Assembly (NCBI RefSeq): GCF_947077765.1 | Contig: NZ_CAMTTF010000001.1 | Coordinates: 186,001-250,000, forward strand | Reading direction: 5' to 3' | DNA: 64,000 nucleotides | Source of the DNA: Salinibacter grassmerensis | Lineage (GTDB): Bacteria; Bacteroidota; Rhodothermia; Rhodothermales; Salinibacteraceae | In this document: piece by piece, positions 9,085 to 18,513 of the stretch | Numbering within the stretch: the stretch's first letter is position 1 | Layout: each line of letters opens with the position of its first letter | Translations under genes and position numbers: made by a program | The notes under the pieces: model-generated | Seen by the model: only the letters and a program-made list of their open reading frames with translations | Databases searched by the model: none | What the model was told of the DNA's origin: nothing

Positions 9085-9312
9085 ATGAAGCCAGCAAGGC
9101 GCCTTTCCAGCTCAATTTTCCCTTCGCACTTGAGGTCATTTGAAGAGAAGGGCCTTCCTGCCCTGTCGCTCAACCACGATCTGATGCAATCGGTAGGCCG
9201 GCTCCGTGAGTATCGGAGACGGGAGCAACTGTATATGCAGTAAGCCCGCCAAGCGCTCGATACCTTGAAGGAGGTGGCAGTTATCCAGAGCGCCGAGTCC
9301 TCAAACCGACGG
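9085..9312 (+). pseudogene. fragment of a Fic-family protein (N-terminal part only)
   Basis: From about 9180 the frame reads MQSVGRLREYRRREQLYMQ, a TAA stop at 9241-9243, then ARQALDTLKEVAVIQSAES and SNR. This matches the conserved N-terminal helix region of Fic-domain proteins (family pattern: RL.EYRG.Q.LY, then LR.VA.IQSTESSNRIEG). Similarity stops abruptly at SSNR near 9309, so the catalytic HPFxxGNGR part is absent. An in-frame stop plus truncation marks it as a relic. The upstream boundary at the ATG at 9085 is a guess. Confidence 0.5.
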
Positions 9313-9577
9313 TGGATGCCTCCTGAGGAGCCGACCGACCCTGTGGTGCTGCAGGGCGCCGGCAGCCACCATGTCTCCGGGGAAAGCGTCGTTTGTCATG
9401 TGGGCCAGGGGCAGGATGACCCGCGCCGCTTCGAAATGTAACGCGGAGCGCCGGGACCCGGACTGCTGCAGCCCCGCAGGGGAGCGTCCAAGGGGATATC
9501 GCCCCCACGGAACGGTTCTTGTTGCCTTCAAGGGGCACACCTCCAGCATCCCTATCGTCTGCCTCGAGTCATCCGCC

Positions 9578-9904
9578 ATGTTCACCGTCGGTCAAACCAT
9601 CGTCCTCGGGCTTGCCGGCTCCATTTACGTCGTCGGCGCCGCATTCCTGCTCGGCGGACGAGCCGTTCTGAACAGCGGCGGGCGAGTCTCCTCCAGCGGA
9701 GACGGTGGCCAAGTCGTTCGGCCCGGAACCATTGACGGAGCGCCCCACTTCGTTCCTGCGCTAGACAGCGGCGCAGCCAAATCCCACTCTGTGGTGGATG
9801 GGGGCTCCCCGAACAAGGGGATGCTCCCGGCCCGCAGCCACGCCCGTTCCGAAGGAGCAACGGGCCCTTCGAAGTCGCTGAAGGCCCCCCTCTGCCTGAA
9901 CTGA
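9578..9904 (+). CDS. hypothetical small protein with one N-terminal membrane segment
   Basis: The ATG at 9578 opens a 108-residue frame beginning MFTVGQTIVLGLAGSIYVVG, followed by a Gly/Ser-rich, low-complexity remainder. The first 30 residues could form one membrane helix. I recognise no family, see no strong ribosome site, and the composition after residue 35 is not very protein-like. It lies in a gene-poor stretch before the polysaccharide locus and may not be real. Confidence 0.25.
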   Translation: MFTVGQTIVLGLAGSIYVVGAAFLLGGRAVLNSGGRVSSSGDGGQVVRPGTIDGAPHFVPALDSGAAKSHSVVDGGSPNKGMLPARSHARSEGATGPSKSLKAPLCLN

Positions 9905-10249
9905 CCAGTGCATGGCGCGTACGAGAGTATGGCTTCCTGAAAGTACACACCCCGAACCAAACGTCTTTGGTTCCGAATTCATTTCTCATGATTGAAACGT
10001 TCGGAGTGTCGCGTTAGGAAAACGATGCTCCAAAAGATTAAGCCCGGTAGGCCGTTTGATGACGAACGAACGGAAGGGCGTGCGCACACTGTGGGGTGCG
10101 GTTCGCCTTACGGTTAGAAATTGTTGGCTGATAAAAAGGTCAGAAAAGAAGGCTGGGGACTGCCCCACTTCCTTCTGCGCTGCGGCCGGGCATCGAAAGG
10201 CAATGCGCAGACGCTCGTCTCTCGAAAACGAACTCCCGTACCCTCGTAG
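9905..10249. promoter_or_regulatory. intergenic region ahead of the polysaccharide locus
   Basis: About 345 bases without a convincing gene. It is somewhat AT-richer (for example around 10100-10150) than its flanks and is the natural place for the promoter of the large plus-strand polysaccharide locus that starts at 10250. I could not assign promoter boxes or an operator with confidence. Confidence 0.3.
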
Positions 10250-12715
10250 ATGGCTCACCTTCAGCGGCGCGATCCAGACCAGAACGGCCAAGGGGACATC
10301 GTCCGCTCGTGGGAGGGAGGCACCCGTGGCGCGTCGGGGGCGTCTGGAGGGAAAGGCATTAAGGGGCAAATCGAGGAACTGCTTGATCTGCTGCGGCGCC
10401 GCAAGTGGCTCATCACGCTGGTGTGTCTCGCCACGGTGGCGGGAGCCGCGCTGTATACATACACGCAGGTCCCTGTTTACCGGACAAGCAGCCTCGTGCT
10501 CGTGGAGAAGGGCCAACAGTCCAGCACCGAGTCCGGCATCGGGGCGCAGGCCCGGGCGCAGGGAAGTGGCTTGCTGCCGAGCAGCTCCTCGCTCCGCAAC
10601 GAGTTGATGTTTCTTCGCAACTCGCAGGCCCTGCGGGAGCGGGTGGCCAAGCGGCTTCTGGAGGAGGGCGAGGCGCGGCGCGTCCTAGCGTCACGGGAGT
10701 CCTCGCCATTTGGCATGCTCGTGGATCGGGCGTGGGCGTGGGCCGGCCAGGGGGCCAGCGAAAGCGGCGGTGGGGCGCCTGCAGACGAGCCGTCGCGGGC
10801 CGACACCACACAGTGGTCGCCGTCCGACATTGCCCCGGCCCTTGCCGGGCGGGTCCGGTTCGGCCGGGCCGGGGCAGAGACAAACGCCATTCAAATCATC
10901 GCGCAGGACGAAACCCCGGCGGTTGCGCGGCGCCTCGCCAACCTGTTCACAGAGGCGTACATCGATCTGACGCAGGAGTCGAGCCGGGAGCGGGTGAAGG
11001 CCTCCCGCACGTTCTTGGAGCAGCGGTCCCAGGAGCTCGAACAGGAGCTCGAGACGATCGAGCAGCGCATCCAGCGGTTTCAGCGGAGCGAGGACGCCGT
11101 GAGCCTCGATCAGCGGCAGGGGTCCCTCACAAGCCGGATTGCCAATACGGAGTCCTCCCTGGAGCAGGCTCGCATCGAGCTGCGAATGGAGCAGTCCTCC
11201 TTGGAGTCCCTCCAGGAGGAGCTACAGTCCATCGATCCCGGCCAGTTGTCCGACCGGCTGGCGTCGACCGTCGACCAGGAAATTGCGTCGCTCCAGTCGG
11301 AAATCGCGAACCTTGAGCTCTCGAAGCAGCAGCTCGAGCTGCAGTCCGGCACGCCCTCCGCGGCGGACAGCGCACAGATTTCTCAGATTGACCGGCGCAT
11401 TCAGAAATTGCGCGCCCGCATCTCGCGGCTCTCCGACCAGTATGTCGACGAGGTCATGGGGGGCGGACTGAGCCCCGAGCAGGGGGCGCAGCGCGTTGAC
11501 GAGCTCAAGCGGCGGATCGCGGAGAAGAAGATCCAGATTACGGGCCTGGAGGCCCGCATCGACGTGCTTTCCGAGCGGCTCTCGGAGTACGAGCAGGAGC
11601 TGGACGCCATTCCCGGAAAGTCCATGACCCTGGCGCAGCTCCGACGCGACCAGAAGTACGCGGAGCAGATGTACGGATTCGTGACTAAGCAGCTCCAGCA
11701 GGTCCGGGTGCAGGAGAAGTCCGAGCTGGGGTACGCCACGCAGATCTCCGAGGCGGGGATGCCGGGCGTCCCGGTGCGGCCGCGGCCGCGGCGCAATCTG
11801 ATCTACGGACTCCTTCTTGGCCTGCTCGGGGGCGGCGGGCTGGCCCTGCTCCGAGACCAGATGGACAACCGCCTCTACAAGCCCGACCAGATTCGCGACC
11901 TTGGCTACCACGGCATCGGGGTGATCCCGAACCTGACGCCGCTAATCGAAGACCAAATGGGGGGGCAGGCGACGGTCGATAAGGACGGGCACCAACTGGA
12001 AACAGGCCTGATTGCGGCGCTGAAGCCGTACTCCGCGGCCACGGAGGCGTACCGCAAGGTCTGGACGAACCTCCAGCTCGGCCGACCCGATGGGGAGAGC
12101 GGGACCGTTCTCGTCACCAGCCCGGGCAGCGGGGACGGCAAGTCCCTGACGGCGGCGAACCTGGCGGCCATCGTCGCGCAGGCGGGCCACGCGACGCTTC
12201 TGGTGGACGGGGACCTGCGCCGCCCGCGCCTCCACGAAATCTTTGACGTGTCGCGGGCGCCTGGGCTCACCGAGACGCTCCAGAATGATCTTGAAGAGCA
12301 CGCAATGAAGCGGCCGCTGGCCGACAATCTGTGTGTGCTCCCGGCGGGGACGGAGGTCGAGAACCCCGGGAAGGTGCTCGGGTCGGCCCGCTTCCGTGAG
12401 TTTCTGGGGGAGGCCGAGCAGTACTTCGACCATATTATCGTGGACTCCTCGCCCGTGCTGGCGACGGCGGATGGGGCGATGCTCTCGGACCTGTGTGACA
12501 CCACCCTCTGTGTGGCCCGGGCGGGCACGACGACCGAGGACGAGTTGAACGATACCCTTGAGGTGCTTGGAGAAGTGGGGGCGGACGTGGCCGGTGTGGT
12601 GTTCAACGGCTTTGACCTTTCGATGGCGTACGGCTACAAGTACCGCTACCGACACTACGGCCCGTACGGCCCCTACGACCAGTACCGATCGCTACCGGAA
12701 GACGCGTCGGCATAA
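10250..12715 (+). CDS. Wzc-like polysaccharide co-polymerase / BY-kinase
   Basis: This is an inner-membrane chain-length determinant fused to a bacterial tyrosine kinase, 821 residues, controlling polymerisation and export of exopolysaccharide or capsule. A Wzz domain opens the protein with a first membrane helix (WLITLVCLATVAGAALYTY, about residue 60). Long coiled coils cover about 240-460, and a second helix lies at about 515-535 (LIYGLLLGLLGGGGLALL). The kinase has Walker A at about 622-632 (TSPGSGDGKSLTAANLA), Walker A' (LLVDGDLRRPR, about 650) and Walker B (HIIVDSSPVLATADG). The C-terminus is a tyrosine cluster (YGYKYRYRHYGPYGPYDQYR), the usual autophosphorylation tail. It is the first gene of the locus, followed by an SLBB-like protein. 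Confidence 0.93.
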   Translation: MAHLQRRDPDQNGQGDIVRSWEGGTRGASGASGGKGIKGQIEELLDLLRRRKWLITLVCLATVAGAALYTYTQVPVYRTSSLVLVEKGQQSSTESGIGAQARAQGSGLLPSSSSLRNELMFLRNSQALRERVAKRLLEEGEARRVLASRESSPFGMLVDRAWAWAGQGASESGGGAPADEPSRADTTQWSPSDIAPALAGRVRFGRAGAETNAIQIIAQDETPAVARRLANLFTEAYIDLTQESSRERVKASRTFLEQRSQELEQELETIEQRIQRFQRSEDAVSLDQRQGSLTSRIANTESSLEQARIELRMEQSSLESLQEELQSIDPGQLSDRLASTVDQEIASLQSEIANLELSKQQLELQSGTPSAADSAQISQIDRRIQKLRARISRLSDQYVDEVMGGGLSPEQGAQRVDELKRRIAEKKIQITGLEARIDVLSERLSEYEQELDAIPGKSMTLAQLRRDQKYAEQMYGFVTKQLQQVRVQEKSELGYATQISEAGMPGVPVRPRPRRNLIYGLLLGLLGGGGLALLRDQMDNRLYKPDQIRDLGYHGIGVIPNLTPLIEDQMGGQATVDKDGHQLETGLIAALKPYSAATEAYRKVWTNLQLGRPDGESGTVLVTSPGSGDGKSLTAANLAAIVAQAGHATLLVDGDLRRPRLHEIFDVSRAPGLTETLQNDLEEHAMKRPLADNLCVLPAGTEVENPGKVLGSARFREFLGEAEQYFDHIIVDSSPVLATADGAMLSDLCDTTLCVARAGTTTEDELNDTLEVLGEVGADVAGVVFNGFDLSMAYGYKYRYRHYGPYGPYDQYRSLPEDASA

Positions 12716-12797
12716 CGGCGGCGGGTCTCCGGGCCCTCCTTTCTCCGGAGTCCCTCATGTCCCCTCGTTGATTGAATCCTGACCCCCCTCCGTTCTG

Positions 12798-13295
12798 ATG
12801 AGATCTCCGCACCTCCGCTACACTACAGGACTTGCTCTGTGCCTGATGCTAATCGCTGGGCCGGCATGGGGCCAGCAGCAGGGAACGGGGGGCGGAATAC
12901 AGGCGGGCGGGACGGCCTACTACACGTTCGCGCGCCCCGGTCAGAATACGATCGAGGTGCTCGTGCTCGGCGGACAGTCCGGCATCTACGAAGTGGGGGA
13001 AAATATAAATATGGGTCAACTCGTAGCCCTTTCCGGAGGAGGGGGAGGAGGAGGACGACGCACAAGGGTGACGGTGCGCCACTTCCGTCTTGAAGACGGG
13101 CAGCGGAAGAAAATCCTCGACCAAGACCTGGACGACTTTGCCGAGCGTTCCCAATATCCCTCATTGCAGGATGGAGACGTGATCCGCATCGAGACTAGCC
13201 AGAAAATAGGTTGGCGCGACGGCCTGCGGATTGCGACGACTGCGCTTTCTCTCACGCTCACCTTGCTCACGGTTTTCGACATCAACGTAAGGTGA
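12798..13295 (+). CDS. secreted SLBB-like polysaccharide-export-associated protein
   Basis: This is a 165-residue protein with an N-terminal signal peptide (LALCLMLIAGPAWGQQQ). The segment YYTFARPGQNTIEVLVLGGQ with IYEVGENINMGQLVALSGG resembles a single SLBB repeat as found in Wza-type outer-membrane export proteins. A Gly run (residues 80-86) and a C-terminal hydrophobic helix (LRIATTALSLTLTLLTVF) follow. A full Wza has a poly-export domain and several SLBB repeats and is usually longer than 350 residues, so this is either a short accessory version or a separate protein. Its position 80 bases after the Wzc-like gene supports a role in export. Confidence 0.6.
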   Translation: MRSPHLRYTTGLALCLMLIAGPAWGQQQGTGGGIQAGGTAYYTFARPGQNTIEVLVLGGQSGIYEVGENINMGQLVALSGGGGGGGRRTRVTVRHFRLEDGQRKKILDQDLDDFAERSQYPSLQDGDVIRIETSQKIGWRDGLRIATTALSLTLTLLTVFDINVR

Positions 13296-13844
13296 CAAGC
13301 GCTTGCCTTGTAAATTCATGCATGCAACAGGAAACGGACTCGGATCTCCGAAGAACGACCGGTGAAGCCTTGAACATCACGACCACGGTAATGTCCCTGC
13401 CCTGTATGGTCCTGCGGGCCCCCAAGATTGAGAGAATAGTGTGCCGTAGGACGTGATGGGCTAGAGGAAAAAGGGACGTTGAGGGAGAAGAGCACGTGCA
13501 CATACCGAGTCCGGAAAAAATTGGGGACGATATCCAATCAACGAAATTAGGGTCTCAACCGTACTGGCTTCGGTGACCCCCTCAGAGATGGTTCCTGGAA
13601 ACGACGTTTGGAGACAGTTCTCTAGGGGGAGGACTCGCTGGCGGTTGTCGAAAGGGCGAAGGGTTTTCGCCACTATCGGATTGACGGGACCACCGAGTCA
13701 CAGAGGCTTCGGCGAGATTTTCGCTGAGCCGTGTGACTGACGTGGCGAAGCTGTGTCTGCGCCCCACGTTTGAGCTGTCCGCGAAACTGAAGAGAACCCT
13801 AATTCCCTCAGAAGCGCCCCCAATCCGCACGCCTAAGGCCTCCG
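13296..13844. other. 549-base gap, nothing recognised
   Basis: Between the SLBB-like gene and the first sulfotransferase I find no conserved frame, clear terminator or repeat. Short frames exist on both strands but none resembles a family. It could hold an internal promoter for the downstream genes. Confidence 0.35.
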
Positions 13845-14807
13845 ATGGCAGGACCAATCTTCATCATCGGGCGCCAGCACAGCGGCAACACGATGCTGGC
13901 CCGCTGCTTGGGGCGAAGCCCCGACGTGTACAGCGCGACCGGAGAGGGCACCTTCTTCGAGCACCGGGACCATCTGGTTCATGAGCCGGGGCCCCGTCGG
14001 GCGGCGGCCATCCTCGAGCGGGCCGAAGGAAGCGGGGTCGAGGTCTCCAGAGAGACCTACGCTCAAGTGAGACGGCACATGCAGGCGGCTGGTGACGACG
14101 GGGCGCTGGCACCCGAAGAGATGTATGCGCGCTGCATGGACTGGGTCGCCGAGCAAAACGAGGCCACGCGATGGGTGCAGAAGGCCACGTCCTACGTCTT
14201 TTACGCGGACGACATCATAGGGTGCTTCCCGGAGGCGCGGCTTCTCTTTCTGGCCCGTAATCCGTTTGACCTGGCTGCCTCCATGAAGCGACGCGGCGGG
14301 TGGCGGGCCGTCGCCCGGATGACCTACGGCTGGAACAAGGGGGTCCGCCGTGCGCGCCTTCTGTCCCAAGCGCATCCGAAAAACCTAACGGTGGTCCGGT
14401 ACGAAGACTTCGTGCGCGCCCCCAAGGAAGAGTTGAAGGCCATCTGCTCGTTCTGCGATCTTCCGTTCCACGAGGAGATGCTTCGAATCCCGCACGTCAA
14501 CCGCTCGGAGTCGCCGTACAATCAGTCTAGTGGTGAGAAGGGCATCAACGCCTCACGGGTGGGGTACTACGACGAGATGTTGACCGCCACCGAAGCAGGG
14601 GCCGTTCGGGCCCTGGTCGCCGACCGACTGGTCGACGAAATGTACCCGGAGTTGAACGGCGGAGCACCCTCCTCGCTTCCGGGCACATCCTACGCCGCGA
14701 TTCTGGCCGCGGGGGCGGCCCTCACTACGAGCGGCCAGCACCTTCAGACCCTTCTGAGTAACCCCCGTCACGCCTTTCAGCGAGTCAAGAGGCGCATTTT
14801 CGCGTAA
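13845..14807 (+). CDS. PAPS-dependent sulfotransferase family protein
   Basis: This is a predicted carbohydrate sulfotransferase (320 residues) that would move sulfate from PAPS to a sugar hydroxyl. The 5'-phosphosulfate-binding loop is FIIGRQHSGNTMLARCL at about residues 5-21. The 3'-phosphate-binding element is LLFLARNPFDLAASM at about 130-145. VVRYEDFVRAPKEELKAICSF is the usual C-terminal family segment. Short of its C-terminus it is typical for bacterial sulfotransferases. It is the first of several such genes in this locus. Acceptor unknown. Confidence 0.85.
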   Translation: MAGPIFIIGRQHSGNTMLARCLGRSPDVYSATGEGTFFEHRDHLVHEPGPRRAAAILERAEGSGVEVSRETYAQVRRHMQAAGDDGALAPEEMYARCMDWVAEQNEATRWVQKATSYVFYADDIIGCFPEARLLFLARNPFDLAASMKRRGGWRAVARMTYGWNKGVRRARLLSQAHPKNLTVVRYEDFVRAPKEELKAICSFCDLPFHEEMLRIPHVNRSESPYNQSSGEKGINASRVGYYDEMLTATEAGAVRALVADRLVDEMYPELNGGAPSSLPGTSYAAILAAGAALTTSGQHLQTLLSNPRHAFQRVKRRIFA

Positions 14808-14864
14808 CCCATCCGCCTTCCTCTCGCCACTACGCTCCTCAACGTACAACATCCTTCAACTGCC

Positions 14865-15998
14865 ATGAGCACACACGCACACGGAGCGCATGCCTCCAAC
14901 GGCACGGCCGGCCCCCGAACTGATCTCATCGGCCCCGATCCAGCTGAGCGCATCGCGACTGCCCCGATCTACAAGGGGGAGGTCGACACGGATAAAACCG
15001 TCGTCGTCTGCGGGGCGGGCGGGTTTATCGGCGGTCACCTCGTGGCGGACCTGCTGCGGCAGAGGTTTGAGAAGGTCCGCGCCGTCGACATCAAGCCGCC
15101 GAATCAGTGGTTTCAGAAGTTTCCACAGGCGGACAACCGGTCCCTGGACCTGCGGGAGAAGGAAAACTGCTACCGGGCGCTCGAAGGCGCCGATCAGGTC
15201 TACAACTTGGCGGCAGACATGGGCGGGATGGGCTTTATCGAAAACAACAAGGCCCTCTGCATGCTCAGCGTGCGGATCAACACGCACCTGCTCATGGCCG
15301 CCCGGGACATGGACGTAGAGAGATACTTCTACTCCTCCTCGGCCTGCGTCTACAACCAAGAGCTTCAAGATAGCTCCGACGTGGAGCCCTTGTCCGAAGA
15401 AGACGCGTACCCGGCCCTGGCGGAGGACGGTTATGGGTGGGAGAAGCTCTTCAGCGAGCGGATGTGCCGCCACTTCCGGGAGGACTTCGGTGTGACCACG
15501 CGGGTGGCCCGCTACCACAACGTTTACGGCCCGTTTGGGACATACGACGGCGGGCGGGAGAAGGCCCCGGCGGCGCTGACGCGGAAGGCCGTCGAGGCCA
15601 AGCTCAGCGGCAACGAGGAGATTGTGATCTGGGGCGATGGGACGCAGACCCGCTCGTTTATGTACATCGACGACTGCGTGAAGGGGACCCAGCGGATCAT
15701 GCATTCGGAGATTACCGATCCGGTCAACCTCGGCTCCGACGAACTGGTCACGATCAACGGGCTCGTCGACGTGATCGAGAAGGCGGTCGAGGTGGACTTA
15801 GACCGAAAGTACGACCTGACCAAGCCGCAGGGGGTAGACGGCAGAAACTCGGACAACACCAAGATCCAAAAGGAACTCGGGTGGGCACCGCCGACGAAGC
15901 TGCGGGACGGAATGGAGGTCACCGCCGAGTGGATCGAGGAGCAGATGCGGCATCACGCCGAGGAGGAGACGACCAGCCGGTTCGCCGTGGCGCACTGA
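14865..15998 (+). CDS. NAD-dependent epimerase, GDP-mannose 3',5'-epimerase-like
   Basis: This is an extended short-chain dehydrogenase/reductase, 377 residues. A Rossmann motif is present at residues 50-56 (CGAGGFIGGHL), and the catalytic YxxxK is Tyr190/Lys194 (YGWEK). The pattern DMGGMGFIENNKALC and SSACVYNQ closely resembles GDP-mannose 3',5'-epimerase, which makes GDP-L-galactose. An N-terminal extension of about 40 residues precedes the fold. It probably supplies an unusual nucleotide sugar to the glycosyltransferases that follow at once. Other NDP-sugar epimerase activity remains possible. Confidence 0.75.
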   Translation: MSTHAHGAHASNGTAGPRTDLIGPDPAERIATAPIYKGEVDTDKTVVVCGAGGFIGGHLVADLLRQRFEKVRAVDIKPPNQWFQKFPQADNRSLDLREKENCYRALEGADQVYNLAADMGGMGFIENNKALCMLSVRINTHLLMAARDMDVERYFYSSSACVYNQELQDSSDVEPLSEEDAYPALAEDGYGWEKLFSERMCRHFREDFGVTTRVARYHNVYGPFGTYDGGREKAPAALTRKAVEAKLSGNEEIVIWGDGTQTRSFMYIDDCVKGTQRIMHSEITDPVNLGSDELVTINGLVDVIEKAVEVDLDRKYDLTKPQGVDGRNSDNTKIQKELGWAPPTKLRDGMEVTAEWIEEQMRHHAEEETTSRFAVAH

Positions 15999-16031
15999 CG
16001 GTTCGGTTCAGGTCGGGCCCCCGACGCAACG

Positions 16032-17300
16032 ATGGCAAACGCACGTGGCATGGGTCAATCCGAAACGGACGACGCTCCGTCCCTCCTCTTCATCAACCAG
16101 CACTACTGGCCGGACTTTGCGTCGACCGCGCAGCACCTGACGGACCTGGCCGAGCACCTGGCAAGCGAGGGATTCGACGTGCATGTGCTCTGCAGCCGGG
16201 GGCACTACCTGTCCGGCTCGATGGACGTGCCGGCCGAAGAGGTACATAATGGTGTCCACATCCACCGGGTGCGGGCGACCGCCTTCGGGCGAGACACGTT
16301 CCTGGGCCGCATTACCGACTACGCCAGCTTCTACTCCAGCACGCTGGCCCGCGTCCTAGCAGGGCCCGCCTACGAGTACATCGTCACGCTCACGACGCCG
16401 CCCCTCCTGCCCCTCGTCGGAACCATCGCGAAATGGGTACGCGGACAGGCGTACGGCATCTGGTCGATGGACCTGCACCCGGACGCAGAGGTGGCGACGG
16501 GCATGCTGGATAGCGATCGCATGGCGGCCCGCTTTCTTCATGCCCTCAACGATGCGGGCTACCGGAACGCAGACTTTATTGTAGACCTCGGAGCGCACAT
16601 GAAGCAGCGGATCCGCCGAAAGGGAGTGCCGGCCGACCGGCTCCACACGATCCCGGTCTGGAACAAGAAAGAGGAAATTGCGCCCATCGAGCATGACGCA
16701 AACCCGCTTCGAGACGATCTCGATCTCGACGACACGTTCGTCGTCATGTATTCCGGGAATGCTGGGCGGGCCCACCGGTTCGACGAGGTGCTGGCGGTGA
16801 TGAAGCGGCTCGACGGCCACCCGGACATCGAGTTCGTGTTCGTTGGGGAGGGGCCGCAGAAGGCGCGCATCGAGGCGTTTGCGGGCGCGAACGACCTCTC
16901 CAATTTCCGCTACCTGCCCTACTTTCCCCGGGAGGACCTCCAGTACTCGCTTCCGATGGCCGACGTCCACCTGATGACGCTCCGTGAGGAGATGGCGGGC
17001 ATCGCCGTGCCGGGCAAGCTCTACGGCATCATGGCGGCCGGCCGGCCCGCCCTCATGGTGGGGCCGGCGGCGTCGGAGTCTGGGGAGACAATTCGGGGAC
17101 ACGAGGCGGGGCAAGTGGTTGACCCCTCCCGAGAGGCCGACCCCGAGCAGACGCTCCACGACACCGTGATCCGGCTCTACAACGACGACGACGAGCGGCG
17201 GCGGCTCGGCGAGAACGGGCGGGAGGCCTTCTTGGAAACGTTCGAGCGGGCAGTGTGCTGTCGGTCATGGACGGAGGTGCTCCGCGCGCAGGCACGGTAA
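16032..17300 (+). CDS. glycosyltransferase family 4, WbuB-like
   Basis: This is a cytoplasmic GT-B retaining glycosyltransferase of 422 residues. The N-terminal acceptor domain starts LLFINQHYWPDFASTAQHLT, the usual opening of WbuB-type (FucNAc transferase-like) enzymes. The donor domain contains FVVMYSGNAGRAHRFDEVL, FVFVGEGPQKARIEAF and a C-terminal KLYGIMAAGRPALMVG in place of the more common EAMA motif. It sits 33 bases after the epimerase gene and probably adds a sugar to the polysaccharide repeat unit. Sugar specificity is not readable. Confidence 0.85.
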   Translation: MANARGMGQSETDDAPSLLFINQHYWPDFASTAQHLTDLAEHLASEGFDVHVLCSRGHYLSGSMDVPAEEVHNGVHIHRVRATAFGRDTFLGRITDYASFYSSTLARVLAGPAYEYIVTLTTPPLLPLVGTIAKWVRGQAYGIWSMDLHPDAEVATGMLDSDRMAARFLHALNDAGYRNADFIVDLGAHMKQRIRRKGVPADRLHTIPVWNKKEEIAPIEHDANPLRDDLDLDDTFVVMYSGNAGRAHRFDEVLAVMKRLDGHPDIEFVFVGEGPQKARIEAFAGANDLSNFRYLPYFPREDLQYSLPMADVHLMTLREEMAGIAVPGKLYGIMAAGRPALMVGPAASESGETIRGHEAGQVVDPSREADPEQTLHDTVIRLYNDDDERRRLGENGREAFLETFERAVCCRSWTEVLRAQAR

Positions 17301-17337
17301 TCCCACGAAGGTACAACCGCCACGTAGCGTCTAGATC

Positions 17338-18474
17338 GTGAGACTCCTCGTACCGCTTACGGATGCCTTCGGGGGACGGGGCGGAATTGCCCAGTTCAAC
17401 CGAGATCTGCTCCGAGCCCTTTGCGGCCACACGGGCGTCGACCGGGTGACGGCCCTGCCCCGGGTGATGCCGGACGCTCCCGAAGAGAGGCCCCGAACGC
17501 TCGACTATCGGACCGAGGCGGCGGCAGGAAAGGGCGCGTACCTGCGGGCGATAGCGCGCCATGTGTGGGTGGGGCAGTACGACGGGGTCATTTGCGGGCA
17601 CATTCACCTGCTTCCGATCGCGTGGCTCGCTGCGCGACGGGCGGGCGTGCCACTCCTGCTCATCGTGCACGGCATCGAGGCCCGCGAGCCGTCCGACAAG
17701 GGGCTAGCAAACCAACTCGTGCCCGCGGTCGACGCGTTCGTGTCGGTGAGTGACTACACGAAGCGGCGCGTGGTCCGATGGTCGGGTGTGGAGCCGAGCA
17801 AAGGGCACGTGGTGCCCAACTGTATTGACCGATCACGATTTGGGCCGGGCGAACCACCCGCACCCCTGAAAGACCGGTACGGGTTGCACGACCGAACGGT
17901 GGTCCTGACCCTCGGCCGTCTGCCGGTGCAGGAGAAGCGGAAAGGGCACGATGAAATGCTCGAGGTCCTACCGGCCCTCACCGAAGAGGTGCCGGACCTG
18001 ACGTACCTGATTTGTGGCGACGGAGCGGACCGGTCCCGGCTGGAAGCGAAGGCAAAACGCCTCGGGGTGGCGGGTCGCACCATTTTTGCCGGGTACGTCC
18101 CCGAAGAAGAAAAGGCCGACCACTACCGGTTGGCCGACGCCTTCGCGATGCCGGGGCGCACGGAGGGCTTCGGTATTGTCTACCTGGAGGCAATGGCCTG
18201 CGGGGTGCCAGTGGTGGCCAGCAGTGCCGACGCGAGCCGAGAGGCCGTCCGAGATGGACGGTTGGGTGTCGTGGTGGACCCCGACGATCTGGACTCTGTG
18301 AAAGCGGGAGTCCTGAAGGCCCTGCGCGCCCCATGTGGCGTGCCGGAGGGGCTCGACCACTTCTCCGTCGAGCGCTTCCGCGAGCGCTGGCACGAGGTCG
18401 TAGACCGGTGCTTCCGGGAAATGGCCCCTGCGGCGGACGCCGAGGCGAAAGAGAACGAAGTTCGGTCGACCTAA
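17338..18474 (+). CDS. glycosyltransferase family 4
   Basis: A GT-B glycosyltransferase (378 residues) with a GTG start at 17338. The N-terminus MRLLVPLTDAFGGRGGIAQF and its Gly-rich loop are typical of the acceptor domain. Donor-binding features are VLTLGRLPVQEKRKGHDEML, YLICGDGADRSRLEAKAKRL and the EX7E-type segment RTEGFGIVYLEAMACGVPVV. It lies in the same transcription unit as its neighbours. Likely builds the oligosaccharide repeat unit. Confidence 0.87.
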   Translation: MRLLVPLTDAFGGRGGIAQFNRDLLRALCGHTGVDRVTALPRVMPDAPEERPRTLDYRTEAAAGKGAYLRAIARHVWVGQYDGVICGHIHLLPIAWLAARRAGVPLLLIVHGIEAREPSDKGLANQLVPAVDAFVSVSDYTKRRVVRWSGVEPSKGHVVPNCIDRSRFGPGEPPAPLKDRYGLHDRTVVLTLGRLPVQEKRKGHDEMLEVLPALTEEVPDLTYLICGDGADRSRLEAKAKRLGVAGRTIFAGYVPEEEKADHYRLADAFAMPGRTEGFGIVYLEAMACGVPVVASSADASREAVRDGRLGVVVDPDDLDSVKAGVLKALRAPCGVPEGLDHFSVERFRERWHEVVDRCFREMAPAADAEAKENEVRST

Positions 18475-18513
18475 TCCCTTAAAGGTTTCCATACGTACAA
18501 AGACGGACAATGC

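Noticed and set aside
9371-9577. upstream extension of the small frame at 9578
   Set aside because: Residues are Arg/Cys-rich and unlike any protein; even the shorter version is doubtful.
12726-12754. CTCCGG/CCGGAG inverted repeat after the Wzc-like gene as a terminator
   Set aside because: The stem is only six pairs with no T tract; too weak to call in GC-rich DNA.
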